From Metarhizium brunneum (lineage: Eukaryota; Ascomycota; Sordariomycetes; Hypocreales; Clavicipitaceae): 64,000 nucleotides of DNA. The notes under the pieces were generated by a model. It was not told the origin of the DNA and searched no databases. It worked only from the letters and a program-made list of their open reading frames with translations. A program made the translations under genes and the position numbers. The DNA is taken from the NCBI RefSeq assembly GCF_013426205.1, contig NC_089426.1:868001-932000 (forward strand), given 5' to 3'. Every line of letters starts with the position of its first letter. Within the stretch, counting starts at the first letter, position 1. Below are positions 32,222 through 44,130 of the stretch, piece by piece.

Positions 32222-33464
32222 ATGGCCAAAGTCTTCCTGTACGTCACAAACGTCAAGCTAGGACAGCCACTGTCACTAACATGGGGTCCATCATAGCACG
32301 GGTGCCTCTGGGTACATTGGCGGACAAGTTTTACGTGAACTTTCCCGGAGCAAGACAAAATTCTCCATACGGGCTCTAGTAAGAGATCCAAAAAAGGCGT
32401 CGGCCATTAAAGAGGTCTTCCCGGATGTTCGAGCCGTAATTGGCGACCTTGACAACACCGAGCTGCTGATCAGGGAGACTGCCGATGCAGCCATTGTGCT
32501 ACGTAAGGCGCCATCTGCCGGATAAGACATTGATCCTGACACTCTATAGATCTTGCTGCTACTGGGCATCTCAACAGTGTAAAAGCCATCCACCAAGGCC
32601 TTTCTAAGCGGGCAAACTCGCCAGGTACGAATACCACACCGTGGCAAACTACCTTCTACCAGCTAATCGCATCAGCAGCATATTGGATCCAAGTCTCAGG
32701 AGCTAGCGCCCTCGCTGCAGGAGAGCTTGCTTCCCCTTCATTCATTCCCGGGTCTGCCTCTGAGGCCGTCTTCAATGACTACCATGACGTGGCTGACGTC
32801 CAGTCCATCATACGGAAGCATCCTGCTCGAGCTGTAGACAACTACATCCTTGACAATGTGTCAACCGACACGAATATCAGGACGGCACTGGTGTTTCCCC
32901 CTATAATCTATGGGCTAGGCGAGGGCCCCTTGAATCAGCGCAGCATCCAGATTCCATCACTTGCCTCTGCAACCATTAAGCTTGGGCACGGAATCAGGGT
33001 TGGTTCCGGCGAAAATCGTTGGGGCAATGTTCATATCAGAGATGTGGGACGAATCTTTTCCACTCTTGCAGAGGCAGCTGCCAACGGTCGCAATGACGAA
33101 GGTTTGTGGGGTCAGAATGCTCTCTATCTCGCCGGAGTCGGTGAAGTAGTAAGTGGAAAAAGACCAGCATAAGCCCAGTCATCGGTACATGTTAAGCTGA
33201 TGGGAGTAGAATTTTGCCGAGATCTCGGCCAGAGTTGCCGCTGCGGCTAAACATCAAGGACTGATCGCTTCTGACAAGGTTGAAGAGTTGAGGCAAGACC
33301 AGTACGATACTGTCCTCCCTCATGGCAAGGTTCTATTTGGCACCAATGCACGAGGTCAGGCTACAAGAGCCAGAAGGTTGTTAGGTTGGGTGCCGAGGGA
33401 GAAACCTTTGGAGAATGATGTTGAACGAACCATTTCAGAGGAGAACAGGCGTGGTAATTACTAA
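32222..33464 (+). CDS. NAD(P)-dependent epimerase/reductase (atypical/extended SDR)
   Basis: Five exons, 32222-32238, 32297-32502, 32550-32624, 32679-33148 and 33210-33464, encode 340 residues. The start gives MAKVFLTGASGYIGGQVL, with the Rossmann nucleotide-binding motif G-A-S-G-x-x-G at residues 8-14. 'IRALVRDPKKA' fits an NADP-binding arm, and 'GDLDN' and 'HLAATGH' fit the next strands. The YxxxK pair of classical SDRs is not obvious, so NmrA-like or dihydroflavonol-reductase-like roles are all possible. A C-terminal 'LLGWVPREKPLENDVERTI' matches the end of this family. The first exon is only 17 bases long. It is divergent to a Zn(II)2Cys6 regulator, probably its regulator. Confidence 0.85.
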
Positions 33465-34419
33465 ACTAACGATGCTTGATATGCGGCTTGCTAACAGAGA
33501 AAGAAACGGTTATTCATGCGAAGCTTTAGATAGCCGACTACAACAAAATGTCAACGTTTAAACCGTATATCTTGCTTAGACGGGATTTTCAGGCCCAGTC
33601 CGAGTATGAATCATTACTCAACATTTCTACACTGAAAATCTACAACTGGTTTAATATATTATGATATATTATGTTACATGCTCGCTTACCACTTTCCGGC
33701 AAACCGCAGGAATACGCGGATTACACTCTTTAAGTGCTTCTTGTTCTTTTTGTCTATAAAAAAGTGCCAGTTTTGGTAGCTACCAAAAATGTAATAATAG
33801 ATAATACCCCCGGATATTAAGGTTGAGGGTCTTCTGTCCACTCTGTTATACAATAATAGTAGTACTCTGGCCACTACCAAAAGATGGGCTGCATTCGTCC
33901 CAATGCATTCTTAAACATTTCGAGCCAAGCCAATTCCAATGATCTCAAAACCATCAATGAATATCGTAGACCAGCAAACAGCCCTTTTATACGCTGCCTG
34001 AGCCTACGCTAACGATCGAGGTGACCCCCACATCATAGTTTCCTACAGGCTAAGAGAAAGAAAACATTCGCTTGCTTTGACTGCCCGTATACAATAAAGC
34101 CTTTCGTATGCACCAGCCCAATCCATAGACCCAACATGCACCGTGATTCAGTGACTAGTTGCCACTCAACAGGACCATTCTCAACTCCAAAAATCAGTCG
34201 TCAAGCCGTAGGGGAAACGTGGCCAACACGGCTGATGTCGACTATTTTCGTGGCCCCAAACATGCCGCTCTGTCAAAGCGACTCACGGCGTTTTTTCACA
34301 AAACTACTCTCGTTCTGGGAGAAATAGCCCAATGACAAACTTACAAGCTCCATCTTCAACCAGCAGTATACACCATGTGCGAATACAACAGAGTCTCTGT
34401 GCCCACAGACTCTATGCTC
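33465..34419. other. Intergenic stretch
   Basis: AT-rich in 33480-33890. The small frames here show no protein family character. Confidence 0.45.
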
Positions 34420-34974
34420 TCACGCATCGTCCCCCGAATCTTTAGCCTGAAGCCGCATCGTAATCTCCTCCGTTTCAATCGCCAAGGACGTTTCCCTCGG
34501 CCGCCATATATCCCAGTCGGTCGAAGTCGCCACGTTCTCGGTCCTAGGCACATTTACAACCCTCCTCTCCGTAAAACCACCACTTGACGAAGTGCACCGC
34601 GGCACGGTTTGTTCATCCCGCAGTCGAATATTTCTAGTGTAATTTTCGTGCGATGCCAGCATCAAGACGGGGGGCCGGGAACATTCCAAGCCACGGCAAT
34701 GTGCTATTCTTTTTGACGAATCGGCGCGTCTCGGCAAGGAGACCTGGGGATCAGCGAGAGCGAGAGATGGTCTGCTGCTCCGCGCCGATGCGGGTAGTGA
34801 GCATCGGCGCTCGTCACGGCGTCTTGGGAAGCTGTCTGATCTGCTCGTGATCAAATTGTGCTCTTGGTCTTTGAGGTGGCATCGTTCGGAGCAGTAGTCG
34901 GATCCGTACGCCTGGTTGTCGCAGCCGAGACAGAAGGACGCGGCCCAGCTTGAAGTCACGGAGCCAGTAGCCAT
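34420..34974 (-). CDS. Ecl1-like small zinc-binding protein (life-span regulatory family)
   Basis: The start at 34974 gives 184 residues: MATGSVTSSWAASFCLGCD, then 'AYGSDYCSERCHLKD'. The C-x2-C...C-x3-C arrangement with surrounding aromatic residues is the hallmark of fungal Ecl1/Ecl2/Ecl3 proteins, which extend chronological life span in fission yeast and act on stress and starvation signalling. The remainder is Ser/Arg-rich and low in hydrophobics, as usual for the filamentous members. An in-frame ATG lies further upstream at 35154, but the cysteine motif normally sits within about 20 residues of the N-terminus, so 34974 is preferred. Confidence 0.68.
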   Translation of the reverse strand: MATGSVTSSWAASFCLGCDNQAYGSDYCSERCHLKDQEHNLITSRSDSFPRRRDERRCSLPASARSSRPSLALADPQVSLPRRADSSKRIAHCRGLECSRPPVLMLASHENYTRNIRLRDEQTVPRCTSSSGGFTERRVVNVPRTENVATSTDWDIWRPRETSLAIETEEITMRLQAKDSGDDA

Positions 34975-37674
34975 GAGTGCAGCCTCGAGGTTCAGGTAAA
35001 ACATGTACATGTATACGATAGTCAAAGAGGGCTTTGGGGAGAAGTAGACGAACAAAATATCGTGGTGCTGGCGACTGAAAGCTTGCCCCTTGAAAACTGA
35101 CAAGCCAGGGGAATAAAAGCAAATGGCGGGAATAAAGCTCAGCTTTGGAGTCAAAAGACATAAGTGCGACTATAGTCCAGTAACAAGGGCCTGGTCTATC
35201 ACATGGCCTTGCTACGAGGGTTCCATGGGTGCTGACGATTGCACCAGACGTTTGTAAGAGAGGAGGCTATGTAGTAGGCTGCTGCGGAACCACGATCGCC
35301 GGTGCATATGCAGTTTCTTGATTGCGCAGGTATTTCTGTGGCATGTAACACCGAGGCATGCAGCACGTCGAATAATGCCATGCAGCTAGACCTTTGCGGG
35401 TTGCCGTATGTGTCTTGCCGATATTTGCTTTCGCATGTGCACCTTGGCGCGGCCCGTCGATAATCGATATACAAGACGCTGACTCGCATCCTGTCCACAT
35501 ACAAGAAGCCACGTTCATAAGGGTACTAGATTGTCAAAGACGAAAGACAGCCAGGTGCATATTTGTAATGATTCGCGTCTGCAGAGCTCCGGCCACTCTT
35601 GCATGAAAGCTGAAGGATAAATCGAACATAGGTGGCAACTAAACTCCGAGGACAGACATAGATTAAATCAGCTCATCCTTGGCGCACCATGACATCATGT
35701 AGGACTAGGTGTGTGCTGCAAAAGATGGAGAGGCAAATGAGACAGCACCGTCTATATTGAACCCTTGTTATCAAAGGGGCGCTTCAACCCAGGAGCTGCC
35801 TTGGAGGGTGGCATCGGATAGCCGAGCCGCCCTGCGGTGCAGACGCTTCCATACTATCGACTTGGGCATATAGTCGGAGAAGCGAAACCCCAAGGGCAAA
35901 GGGATCGGGCGACTTCCCGTAGAGTCGCATTTTCCCCAACCTCGGGGGCTGCGCCTGACACGCACGTTGTGATCAATGGTAGCAGCAGCACAAAGGGGCG
36001 GCCCGATTCCGATACACATCTGGGCCCGAGCAAGGGTTCGATTTGTATATTCACTAGTAACCTGGTCCAGAAACTCATCCTCACAGCGGCGTCGAGCCAG
36101 TCCTCGACACGACACTCCCCAGCGGGTGGTGCAAGAAGGCTGCTGTAGCAGAGTCATGTAACGGAGTGGCGATGAGTAGACTGGGGAGCCAGTATCGCCA
36201 GGACACATTGCATTCGACGCCGTACACTGACATGTACCCCGTGGTTTCACCATACAGTCGACAGAGAGAAGAAACGCGTGCATCGCGGAGCAACGCACGA
36301 CAGTCGGGCAAGCTCGCCCGCGGACGCGCAATACCCCCCCCCCCCCCAGACATGGCGACCTTCAGACCTGCAAGTTCCCACAGGTCGGCATACTTTGCGG
36401 GAATAACGACGAGAATTGCTGCCCGACTGTACACCAAGGGCATCATGGTGTCGCCTGGGCCGTTGCACCGACTACCATACACTCGCTGGTGGCACGGCCT
36501 GACATGATGGCAACTGCATTGATGCCTGCGTCGCCGGCCCAGGGCCCAATGATTTGTATCCGACTGTGAAAGACGTCGTACTGGATGGTACGCTCCGGCA
36601 GTTCCTCGCAACGTCTGCGTGCCATCGCGGCGGGCACAAGCAAGCGTGGCCATCAAGGCGCCTCCGGGGCTCGGGAGCTATCCTGCAACGCTCGCATGTA
36701 ACAGATGGCGATGGTCGACATGAAAGATTCTGCTTGCAACGCACGCCGTTGGCGCCATGTCGAATACCTTTGACGCTGTAACAAGGAACAACTTACGTGC
36801 CGCCCCTGAGGCTAGCCAGGCTGATCCAACGGGAATAAAGCAAAATGAAAGTTTCTTCATCCCGGCAAGGGTACACTCGCAAAACTCTCACAGCTACTTG
36901 TGATTCACCATCAGGGTATTCAGCCTGTTCGACGTTGGTACATGTTTCGCGCGACGGCTTGGATGCCGGGGTCTGAGATGGAATGTGGGAAAAGGAGCAC
37001 TGAGACGACCAATTGTTGCTCATGTATGATTGATAGCGACGCCGACATTAAATTAGGACTCTGGCTAGTAAACTGTATAATGCTGCGGTAGACGCCGCCC
37101 TTGACAAGAGTAGAGGTGGCTGAAATGGATTGCCGCGATGCCCAGCCGTCTTCACTTATACGTTGTCATCCAAGCTGAACAGCACACCGAATGAGCATGG
37201 CAGAGAAATGTCCCGCACGTCCAAATATGAAACTTCACAGAACACGCAAGTAGGAATCGTGCATGGCATCTAATGCTCATCTCGTATACACTCTTCGCGG
37301 CTCTAGAGGCACCATGCGTCTCCCCCTCTCACCCAACAAACCAAATAGCCAACGCCGCATGTCTGTTGGCAGCAAATGATGACGTTCTATACCGTCGATA
37401 GCAGTATAATTTCAAACTGCCGACAATCTTCGGCGCCCGTACATTCGCGGCGCTGCCACTGAAATCCGTCGCCTTGGAACCAACTACGCCACCGCGCGGC
37501 TTGCCCAGAGGGGGAAACACTGCCCTTCTCGACGTCGGGATACTCGGACCCCAGCTGAACGGAAGCGGTCTCGCCAGCCTGAGCTGAACAAGACGATCCC
37601 AGTAGAGCAATTCACTTGACCGGCCGAAGACCAAGGCGCCGTTCCACATTCGCACACCAAAAGTCTGCTTCATA
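34975..37674. other. Long intergenic stretch without a supported gene
   Basis: About 2.7 kb. Several overlapping frames on both strands (for example 35771-36331 and 36081-36656, minus) have no recognisable domain and mutually overlap, as GC-rich non-coding DNA does. A run of 14 C lies at 36334-36347. The part before 37675 includes the 3' flank of the histidine kinase. Confidence 0.45.
36334..36347. repeat. Poly-C run of 14 bases
   Basis: An uninterrupted C14 homopolymer; also a likely site of sequencing or assembly error. Confidence 0.9.
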
Positions 37675-39816
37675 TCACCCGCCGCTGCCAATCTCAGACG
37701 TCTCCGAGGGCGTCACGGGCGGCGTCTCAAGCAAGTCCATCTCCACGGCCGGCCGGACAGGCTGCGGCCGCTTCTTCGGGTCCAGCCACAGCAGCAGCTT
37801 CTGCAGCAGCACATTCCTGCCCACCGGCTTGGGGACGTAGTCGTCCATCCCGCACCGGATACACTTCTCCCTATACCCGTGGAGGGCGTTGGCCGTCATG
37901 GCCACAATGGGCACGCTGCTGCCGAGCCGCCTGATGCTCGCGGTGGCCTCGAACCCGTCCATGACGGGCATGCTAACGTCCATGAGCACCATGGCAAACT
38001 CGCCCTGTGCCTGGTTCACCATGGCCGCCGCCTGGGCGCCGTCGGAGGCGACGGCAATGTTGCTGAGCCCAAAGGAGTGCAGCGTGCCCACCAGCACCTT
38101 TTGGTTGATGATGTTGTCCTCCACCACCAGGATGCGCATCGTGCTCCCTGCTTTTTTCCACCTCGCCAGCGCGGCGGCCGCATCGTCGCTGCCCAGCGCC
38201 GCCTCCCCCGTGGACAAGTGCGACGACGGCGTCTTGTCCGCGTCGTCGGGCTGCTCCCCCGTCGTCGTTGTCGTCTTGTCGAGCCGCACCGCGAACCAGA
38301 ATACGCTGCCTTGGCGTAACGGGTTCGGTCGGTATCCCAGGTCGCCGCCCATCAGGACGGCCAGCGACTTGGCTATGGATAGGCCGAGACCCGTCCCCTG
38401 GAAGCGCTTGTTGATGGAGCCCTCGGACTGCATAAACGGCTGGAACAGGTCCTTGATGGCGCTGTTCTTGACGCCGATCCCCGTGTCCGTGACCTCGGTG
38501 AGGATCGAGTACGCCGTCTCGGTCTCCTCCCTCACGGAGCACGAGACGGATATACACCCCGCGTCTGTGAACTTGGCCGCGTTGTCGATGATGTTCTGCA
38601 CGATTTGCCGGAACCGCAGCTGATCTCCGCGCGCCAGCCTCGGCAAGTCGGGCGCCAGTCGCAGCTTCATGTCCACGCCGGGCATCAGCGTCGTCTGGGC
38701 CGTCCTCACCACCGACGCGACCAGGCCCCCGACGCCAAACACCTCGGGCGTGATGGAAAAGGTGCCCGACGCCAGCTTCGAGTAGTCGAGGATGCTGTTG
38801 ATGACGCCGAGCAGCACCTGGCCCGACTCGGCAATCATGTTGGCCGTCTCGCGCTGGTCCTCGGACAGGGTCGTGTCGAGGAGCAGCGCGCACGCCGAGA
38901 GCAGGCCGTGCATGGGCGTGCGTATCTCGTGGCTCACGTTGGCGAGGAAGTCGTTCTTGAGCCGCGAGCTCTCCTCGTAGGCGGCAATCAGCCGCAGCTC
39001 GTTCTCCCTGCGCTCCGTCAGGTCCCGCGTCACCTTGCCGAAGCCAATGTGCACGCCGTGGCGGTAGACGGCCGTGATGACCACGTTGGCCCAGAACTTG
39101 CTGCCGTCCTGGCGGTACCGCCAGCCTTCGTCTTCCACCCGTCCCTGGCGCAGGCACGTCATCAGCTCGTGCTCGGGCTTGCCGGCGCGCAGGTCCTCGT
39201 CGCCGTAGAAGCTGGAAAAGTGCCGCCCGATGATGTCCTCCCTCTTGTAGCCCTTGAGCAGCTCGGCCCCCGTGTTCCACGTCGCCACGTAGCCGCGCGT
39301 GTCGAGGAGGAAAATGGCGTAGTCCTTGACGGCGTGCACGAGGAGCCGGAACATTTCGTCATTCAGCCGGTCCGTCGCGGATCCGTCGTGGCTGGCATCT
39401 TTGCTGAACAGGGTCTCCTCTTGGTCAAACTCCATGACCAGCAACTGCAGCTCCTCATTCTTGAATAGGGGGATGATGCGTGCTGACCAGGATGTTTCGC
39501 CCTCTTTGTATGCGTTTGGGCACAACCTCAGGGCCCGGCTGGCGATGGCATTCTCGATGGCGCTGGCAAGAGGTATGCGGTCGAACCTCTCCAGTACCGA
39601 GCCCCCATATAGAACATCGAAAATGTCCCTGCCGATGAGGTCCTTGGTACTGCGGTTCCAACTGGTTTCGATGCTCCGAGAGGCACTTTTAACGCGGTAG
39701 CACCGAGACACAACAAGAGTCGGGACGGGAGTCGCATCCCAGAAGGAGTCGATGCCCAACGCTGCACAGTCAGCTTGCTCCGAGCCGGCTTCGGCAGAGA
39801 GCCGCGTTTCCTGCAT
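37675..39816 (-). CDS. PAS-containing hybrid histidine kinase
   Basis: An intronless 713-residue ORF. Order: an N-terminal sensor-like region (about 25-130, itself PAS-like), a typical PAS domain (about 150-268, 'AVKDYAIFLLD', 'TWNTGAELLKGY'), HisKA with the phospho-acceptor His296 in FLANVSHEIRTP, HATPase (N-box Asn412, 'DTGIG' 444-448, 'GTGLG' 474-478), and a receiver domain with Asp613 in LMDVSMPVMDG and Lys663. The conserved residues are all present, so His-Asp phosphorelay is expected, feeding a Ypd1-type transfer protein. It has no membrane segment. The layout resembles the fungal TcsA/Fos-1 hybrid kinases (about 700 residues) linked to stress and cell-wall responses; the subgroup is uncertain. 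The gene is very GC-rich, so long spurious frames exist on the other strand and frame. Confidence 0.93.
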   Translation of the reverse strand: MQETRLSAEAGSEQADCAALGIDSFWDATPVPTLVVSRCYRVKSASRSIETSWNRSTKDLIGRDIFDVLYGGSVLERFDRIPLASAIENAIASRALRLCPNAYKEGETSWSARIIPLFKNEELQLLVMEFDQEETLFSKDASHDGSATDRLNDEMFRLLVHAVKDYAIFLLDTRGYVATWNTGAELLKGYKREDIIGRHFSSFYGDEDLRAGKPEHELMTCLRQGRVEDEGWRYRQDGSKFWANVVITAVYRHGVHIGFGKVTRDLTERRENELRLIAAYEESSRLKNDFLANVSHEIRTPMHGLLSACALLLDTTLSEDQRETANMIAESGQVLLGVINSILDYSKLASGTFSITPEVFGVGGLVASVVRTAQTTLMPGVDMKLRLAPDLPRLARGDQLRFRQIVQNIIDNAAKFTDAGCISVSCSVREETETAYSILTEVTDTGIGVKNSAIKDLFQPFMQSEGSINKRFQGTGLGLSIAKSLAVLMGGDLGYRPNPLRQGSVFWFAVRLDKTTTTTGEQPDDADKTPSSHLSTGEAALGSDDAAAALARWKKAGSTMRILVVEDNIINQKVLVGTLHSFGLSNIAVASDGAQAAAMVNQAQGEFAMVLMDVSMPVMDGFEATASIRRLGSSVPIVAMTANALHGYREKCIRCGMDDYVPKPVGRNVLLQKLLLWLDPKKRPQPVRPAVEMDLLETPPVTPSETSEIGSGG

Positions 39817-41728
39817 GGCGAATAGGTTGTAAAAGTCGATTGATCAAGTCAAATAAACATTGTGCAGGGAAAGCTAGCATCATTTCCCAACGTGGAGTTG
39901 TAGGAAGCAAGTATCGTGAGTTTTGTGGGCATGAAATGGGGGGTTCCCGCCATGCGTCAATGGCTGGCGCCACCACAAAACCCCGTGTGACGTGTCGGGG
40001 ACGTGTCGGTGGCGGAGATTCTGGTCCGGGACAACTTGGCCATGGCTCGTTGTGAGACACTGAGGAGTGATGTGGTCTATCAGATAACCAGCTGGGTTTC
40101 CATATCAGGAAGATGTGGATGGGATGCATATGCATCTTGGGAGTTGGGAGTCGGGACCAGCACTTGGGGCGAATACCGATCCCAGCTGGGCTGTGACTTA
40201 AAAGTGTCAATCGCAACCGCATCATCCCGCTTCCAGGCAAGCCCCCTTGTAGTTTTGCATCGAAAAGCACATGCACTCTGGTATCCTCGTGTAAACTTCC
40301 ATGTTGTCTTGATGCGTCTTTGGGTCAAAGTTTACCAGTCCTTTGGCCACTCTTGTCATGTTATTTGCTTCCAACCCTGCTATCCGTCTTGTCTGCCTCT
40401 TTGGATCCAACTGCCCATCAGCGAGTAGTTTGACGCCAAATTTGTTCGCCCATCAGCAGCTGATCCCTATGCCTCTCTGCCAGCGATGCTCCGTCTTGCC
40501 GTGTAGCGTGGCGAGTTGTTTCCTTGTTTTTCGTGGCATCCCACAGCGTCTGCTGCACCACGCGATCCGGCATCACGAGCATCAAATTCCAATGTGGCCG
40601 TGCCACAGGCGGCACTCCCTTTTCATAAAGGCGTGGTGTGATGATGTGCTAATTTCCCATACGTCGTGCCCCAGAGGTACAAGTGTCATACGACATGCGT
40701 TGGCGAATAGCAGCGTCTACAGTTCAAAATTACGCAGTTCACATCGAAAACCACCCAGCATGCTCAAGACTACACATCTCCGGCTCTCGACTGCCGTCAC
40801 GGCTCACGAGTGATCAAAATCATACCGTTCTGGATGGCCAAGTGCAAGCCTCGGCTGTGATTGGCAAGCACCAACCACCGTCAAAGATTAATTCGAGCTT
40901 TTCAACGAATCAAGCAGGCACTTCTCAGCAACGGCTTTCGTAATTTCGTCTTGTTTATTGGGCAAACTTTTATTTGGCTTGGAGATGTGGTTCTGGTCGA
41001 CGATATGGCTCTGACCCGTCATCCCGACGGGTCATGATAATCTGGACTTGACAACGTGATTCATATGGCGTAGAGTGTCTTCCAGAAATAAGGCATCTTG
41101 GCTATCTTGTATTCTTGACGTCCCCCAAGCTCTGGCGGGTTTGATGCCATACTATCCGGCTGCTATCAACGCCACAGGCCTCTTTCAATGGAAGAAGGCT
41201 GCTATTCATCGGTATCGCCGAAATGCCCTGAAATGAAGCCACCAAAAGCCTCTAAAAGCCTCGCGCCCCGACCCTACTGAAGCCGGATCTTCAATAGCTA
41301 AATCCCTTAAATTGCTGACTTTCTAGGTAACCTACTAGATAACCTGCGATATCTATAAGAAGGGCCTGTCATCCCTAGCTAGAAAGTCTCAATACAAGGA
41401 CTTCGTCACTGTTCAATTTAATCCCTAGCTTTTCAACGTGATATACAATGTCTTGGATAAATATATATTGCCAAAGCCCACAGCCGGCCAGTCACAGCTG
41501 TCGCAACGACCTCTCGCGGCTTCGAAAACGGCAGCCGCCGAGCATTCGTATCCCGCTCCGCTGCGTCTTCTCCGTCGCCGAGCATCGCCGCCGGAATCCA
41601 AGTATTCGAGGACAGATCGTTTGCATGTCCAGTCTGCAATGTCCCATCTTTGACGTGGCCCCATTCGGTCCTGGACGCGCCAAGTCTCCAAACAACGTCC
41701 CCGATCCAGGCCAGTTTTTTAACAAGGG
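39817..41728. other. Long intergenic stretch
   Basis: The promoter side of the histidine kinase gene followed by DNA with only short frames. No gene recognised. Confidence 0.45.
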
Positions 41729-42384
41729 TCAGCGGAACCGCCGAGCGGAACGACAGCCGCGTGACAAGTTCAACAGCGCCGTGGATATTCTCGACAACCC
41801 CCAGGGTACCAATTTGCCTGTCTGGTTCGTATTCAACGCAAGCAGGAGCGAAGCCTCTCTTGGATCACATACCCGTTGGGCCGGTGGCCTACCTCCAGTT
41901 ACAAGCCCTGTCCCATCATGAGCTGAGGGAGTCCAGATAGATGCAAATTGTTGATGAGGCTGAAATCCTGTTTCTACAGCCTGAGATATTGTAACAGTAG
42001 GTGCAGCCATTGTTGCAAGTTTGATTTCTTCTTCTTCGTTCAAGCACCTAGAGGCGTGTCAACGTCAACCCAATTCACTCTATGCACGACAGGTTTTTCT
42101 CTCCATAGGGTGTATATGTAAACGTACGCCCCGTTGATCACGACCAGACAGTCATGGAAGGGATAGACGTACGATGCGCGTAGGCTAGCTCGATAGCGCG
42201 TAGTCCCTTCAAAGACACAGGGCCTGCCGGTATTGCGGCACCCTCTACAAGGCCGCTGACCAGTGCATTTGATCTTGCGCCTTTTGCATTCCTCATATGC
42301 GATGGGCGTGTATGAATTTCGTCTCTTGCGGTGGATGGGGAGAGTCGTCGAATGCAACGGCTGGGGTGCCTCGGCATCGGCCAT
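41729..42384 (-). CDS. Short Zn(II)2Cys6-type protein lacking the first zinc ligand
   Basis: The minus-strand exon 42384-42173 encodes 'IAYEECKRRKIKCTGQRPCRG' and 'CRNTGRPCVFE', a fungal zinc cluster. A 125-base GTACGT...CTCTAG intron (42048-42172) joins it to 42047-41729 ('CLNEEEEIKLATMAAP'), giving about 176 residues. In C-x2-C-x6-C-x5-C-x2-C-x6-C, positions 33, 40, 46, 49 and 56 are Cys but position 30 is Tyr (codon TAT). Cys there would be TGT, one G-to-A change away. No regulatory domain follows, so this is either a DNA-binding-domain-only protein or a truncated regulator whose later exons are lost. A further GTATGT donor near 41870 may mean the real C-terminus differs. Confidence 0.6.
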
Positions 42385-44130
42385 GAATGCGAGATGGCCG
42401 CCCGAAGCTTCATCGAGGTCAACAGATAACTGTCATAAGTAACTCGGTGAGAAAAGGTGCTTCCAGTAAATGGAATGAGGAAAAAAAGACAAGGACGACG
42501 TTGGGTGACAGGTCTATGGCAAGGCTTGGCTTCAATTTGGCAATGATTTCGGAAAGACGTCAAAGCACCAGACCCCACCAATGCCCGGCATGGCGCATAA
42601 AAACGGCAAGGTATTCAAACACGGCGGCGATGACCCAATTCTCCAGTCGCACATTACGGTGAACATTGAAGGCTCCCGCGTGCGGATTTGCCGGCAAGGC
42701 GGAAGCATACATGTGAAGCATACATATGTATGTAGGGTTGGTGCGGGCCTCCGCAAAGCCCGCGAACCCATGTACCCTGTCATCTGTCATGAGGACGGAT
42801 TGGCACTAGACACGAGGTGAACGTGAGCAGAGCGCCTTGAAACGTCTTTCAGCCTCTGCAGACTTGAAGTGTATAAATAACCCACAAACTTTGTTCCCAT
42901 AACTACATGTTCGTGCCATGGACAAGCCTGTTTCTGTCATAGGTCACGTTACTAAGCGTGTCGTGGCTCCGGCAGAGGATTATACCCCAGCTTTGAGACA
43001 AGATCTCGGCAGTCTCCAACAGTAAAGACCGGAGCTGGTGCGAAACTCATACTGCGGGCTGGTCGGTTCGGCCGCTCCGTCTAGGCGGCACACAGGACGA
43101 TGGCGTCAACATTGAAACTTGGGGCGCAGTAAAACCTGTGACCAAGCAAGTCGCAACCCAAGTCTGCTGGGTGAGGCCTCCATAGTAAATCAATAAAACG
43201 TGCGTTGCCTTCTCCGTCAGCGGCTTATACGGAGTACTGCAGTAGATGAAAAGTAGTCCTTCCTCTCATGATACCTATCCGAGAATAACAGGGCGCAAAA
43301 CCCATATTTGACAGGTCGTCCTCGCGAGGCAGTGAAGGCTCCAATGCTGACTGGATTCTGGTCTTTTCCATTGTTGGAACCTGGGCTGCGTTAAGGAGGT
43401 GGCCAAAAAAGAAAAAAAGAAAAAGAAAGGAAAAAGGAAACAAGAAAGAGACAAAAAGAAAAGCAGCAAACGCTCCACACTAGACATGACGTAAGCGGCC
43501 TGCATGTCTGGCCTCTGTTTAAAGACATCAATTGGCATTGACAGCTGGAGCGCACCAGTCCACTGTTCAACGGCGACTCGACCAGCAAGACAGCCACGGT
43601 TCGCCCAGACCAAGTGGAGTTGCCGGCGTCATGCACGCAAGGCGTTCGGCACCAACGCCATGCCGACATGGATCAAATGGCTCCAAGCCCTCAAGTGCTC
43701 CAATACCAGTCCTCTTATTACGCTCGCTGGCGGAGAATTCATCCACTGACGGCTCGCACAGCGGCAGCCTTCCCCGCGTTTTGCCCCCAAAACAGGCAAA
43801 GATCATGGCAGCCCATTGTTGATGTGCCTTGTCTAACCGGAATCCCCGTTCCGATTTTCCATTATAACGGCCGAGCTCCCGTGGTAACCGGCTCACTCGT
43901 CGGCGACGGCTACAGCAGCGCGTGCTGATGGCGTGTGGTGACACGGCTTTCTGAGCGTCTACATTGCCCACAAGAAGCGTCTTAAAGGCGCCACGGAAGA
44001 CGACGAGCATCTTCGGGCTCTAGTCCAATTTTCTCCAGATCTTTTCTCCTTCTTCTTCTCTTCTCATTACCAATGCCCATCTGTTGATTCGCGAAATCGC
44101 TGGGCTCAGAATCGCAAACCCCGGGAAACC
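42385..44130. other. Intergenic stretch with a purine tract
   Basis: No gene recognised. A purine-only tract of about 36 bases lies at 43405-43440 and a TACGGAGTA motif at 43228-43236. The right end should include the promoter of the P450 gene, whose leader is pyrimidine-rich (44040-44065). Confidence 0.45.

Noticed and set aside
35771..36656. Minus-strand frames of 186 and 191 codons in a long gap
   Set aside because: They overlap each other and plus-strand frames, lack domains and signal peptides, and include a poly-C run.
37973..39468. Long open frames overlapping the histidine kinase (435 codons minus, 287 codons plus)
   Set aside because: They are GC-rich shadows of a well-supported kinase frame, show biased Arg/Gly/Ala composition and have no domain.
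43275..43749. Overlapping frames around the purine tract
   Set aside because: Low-complexity Phe/Ser-rich translation caused by the purine run; no conserved pattern.
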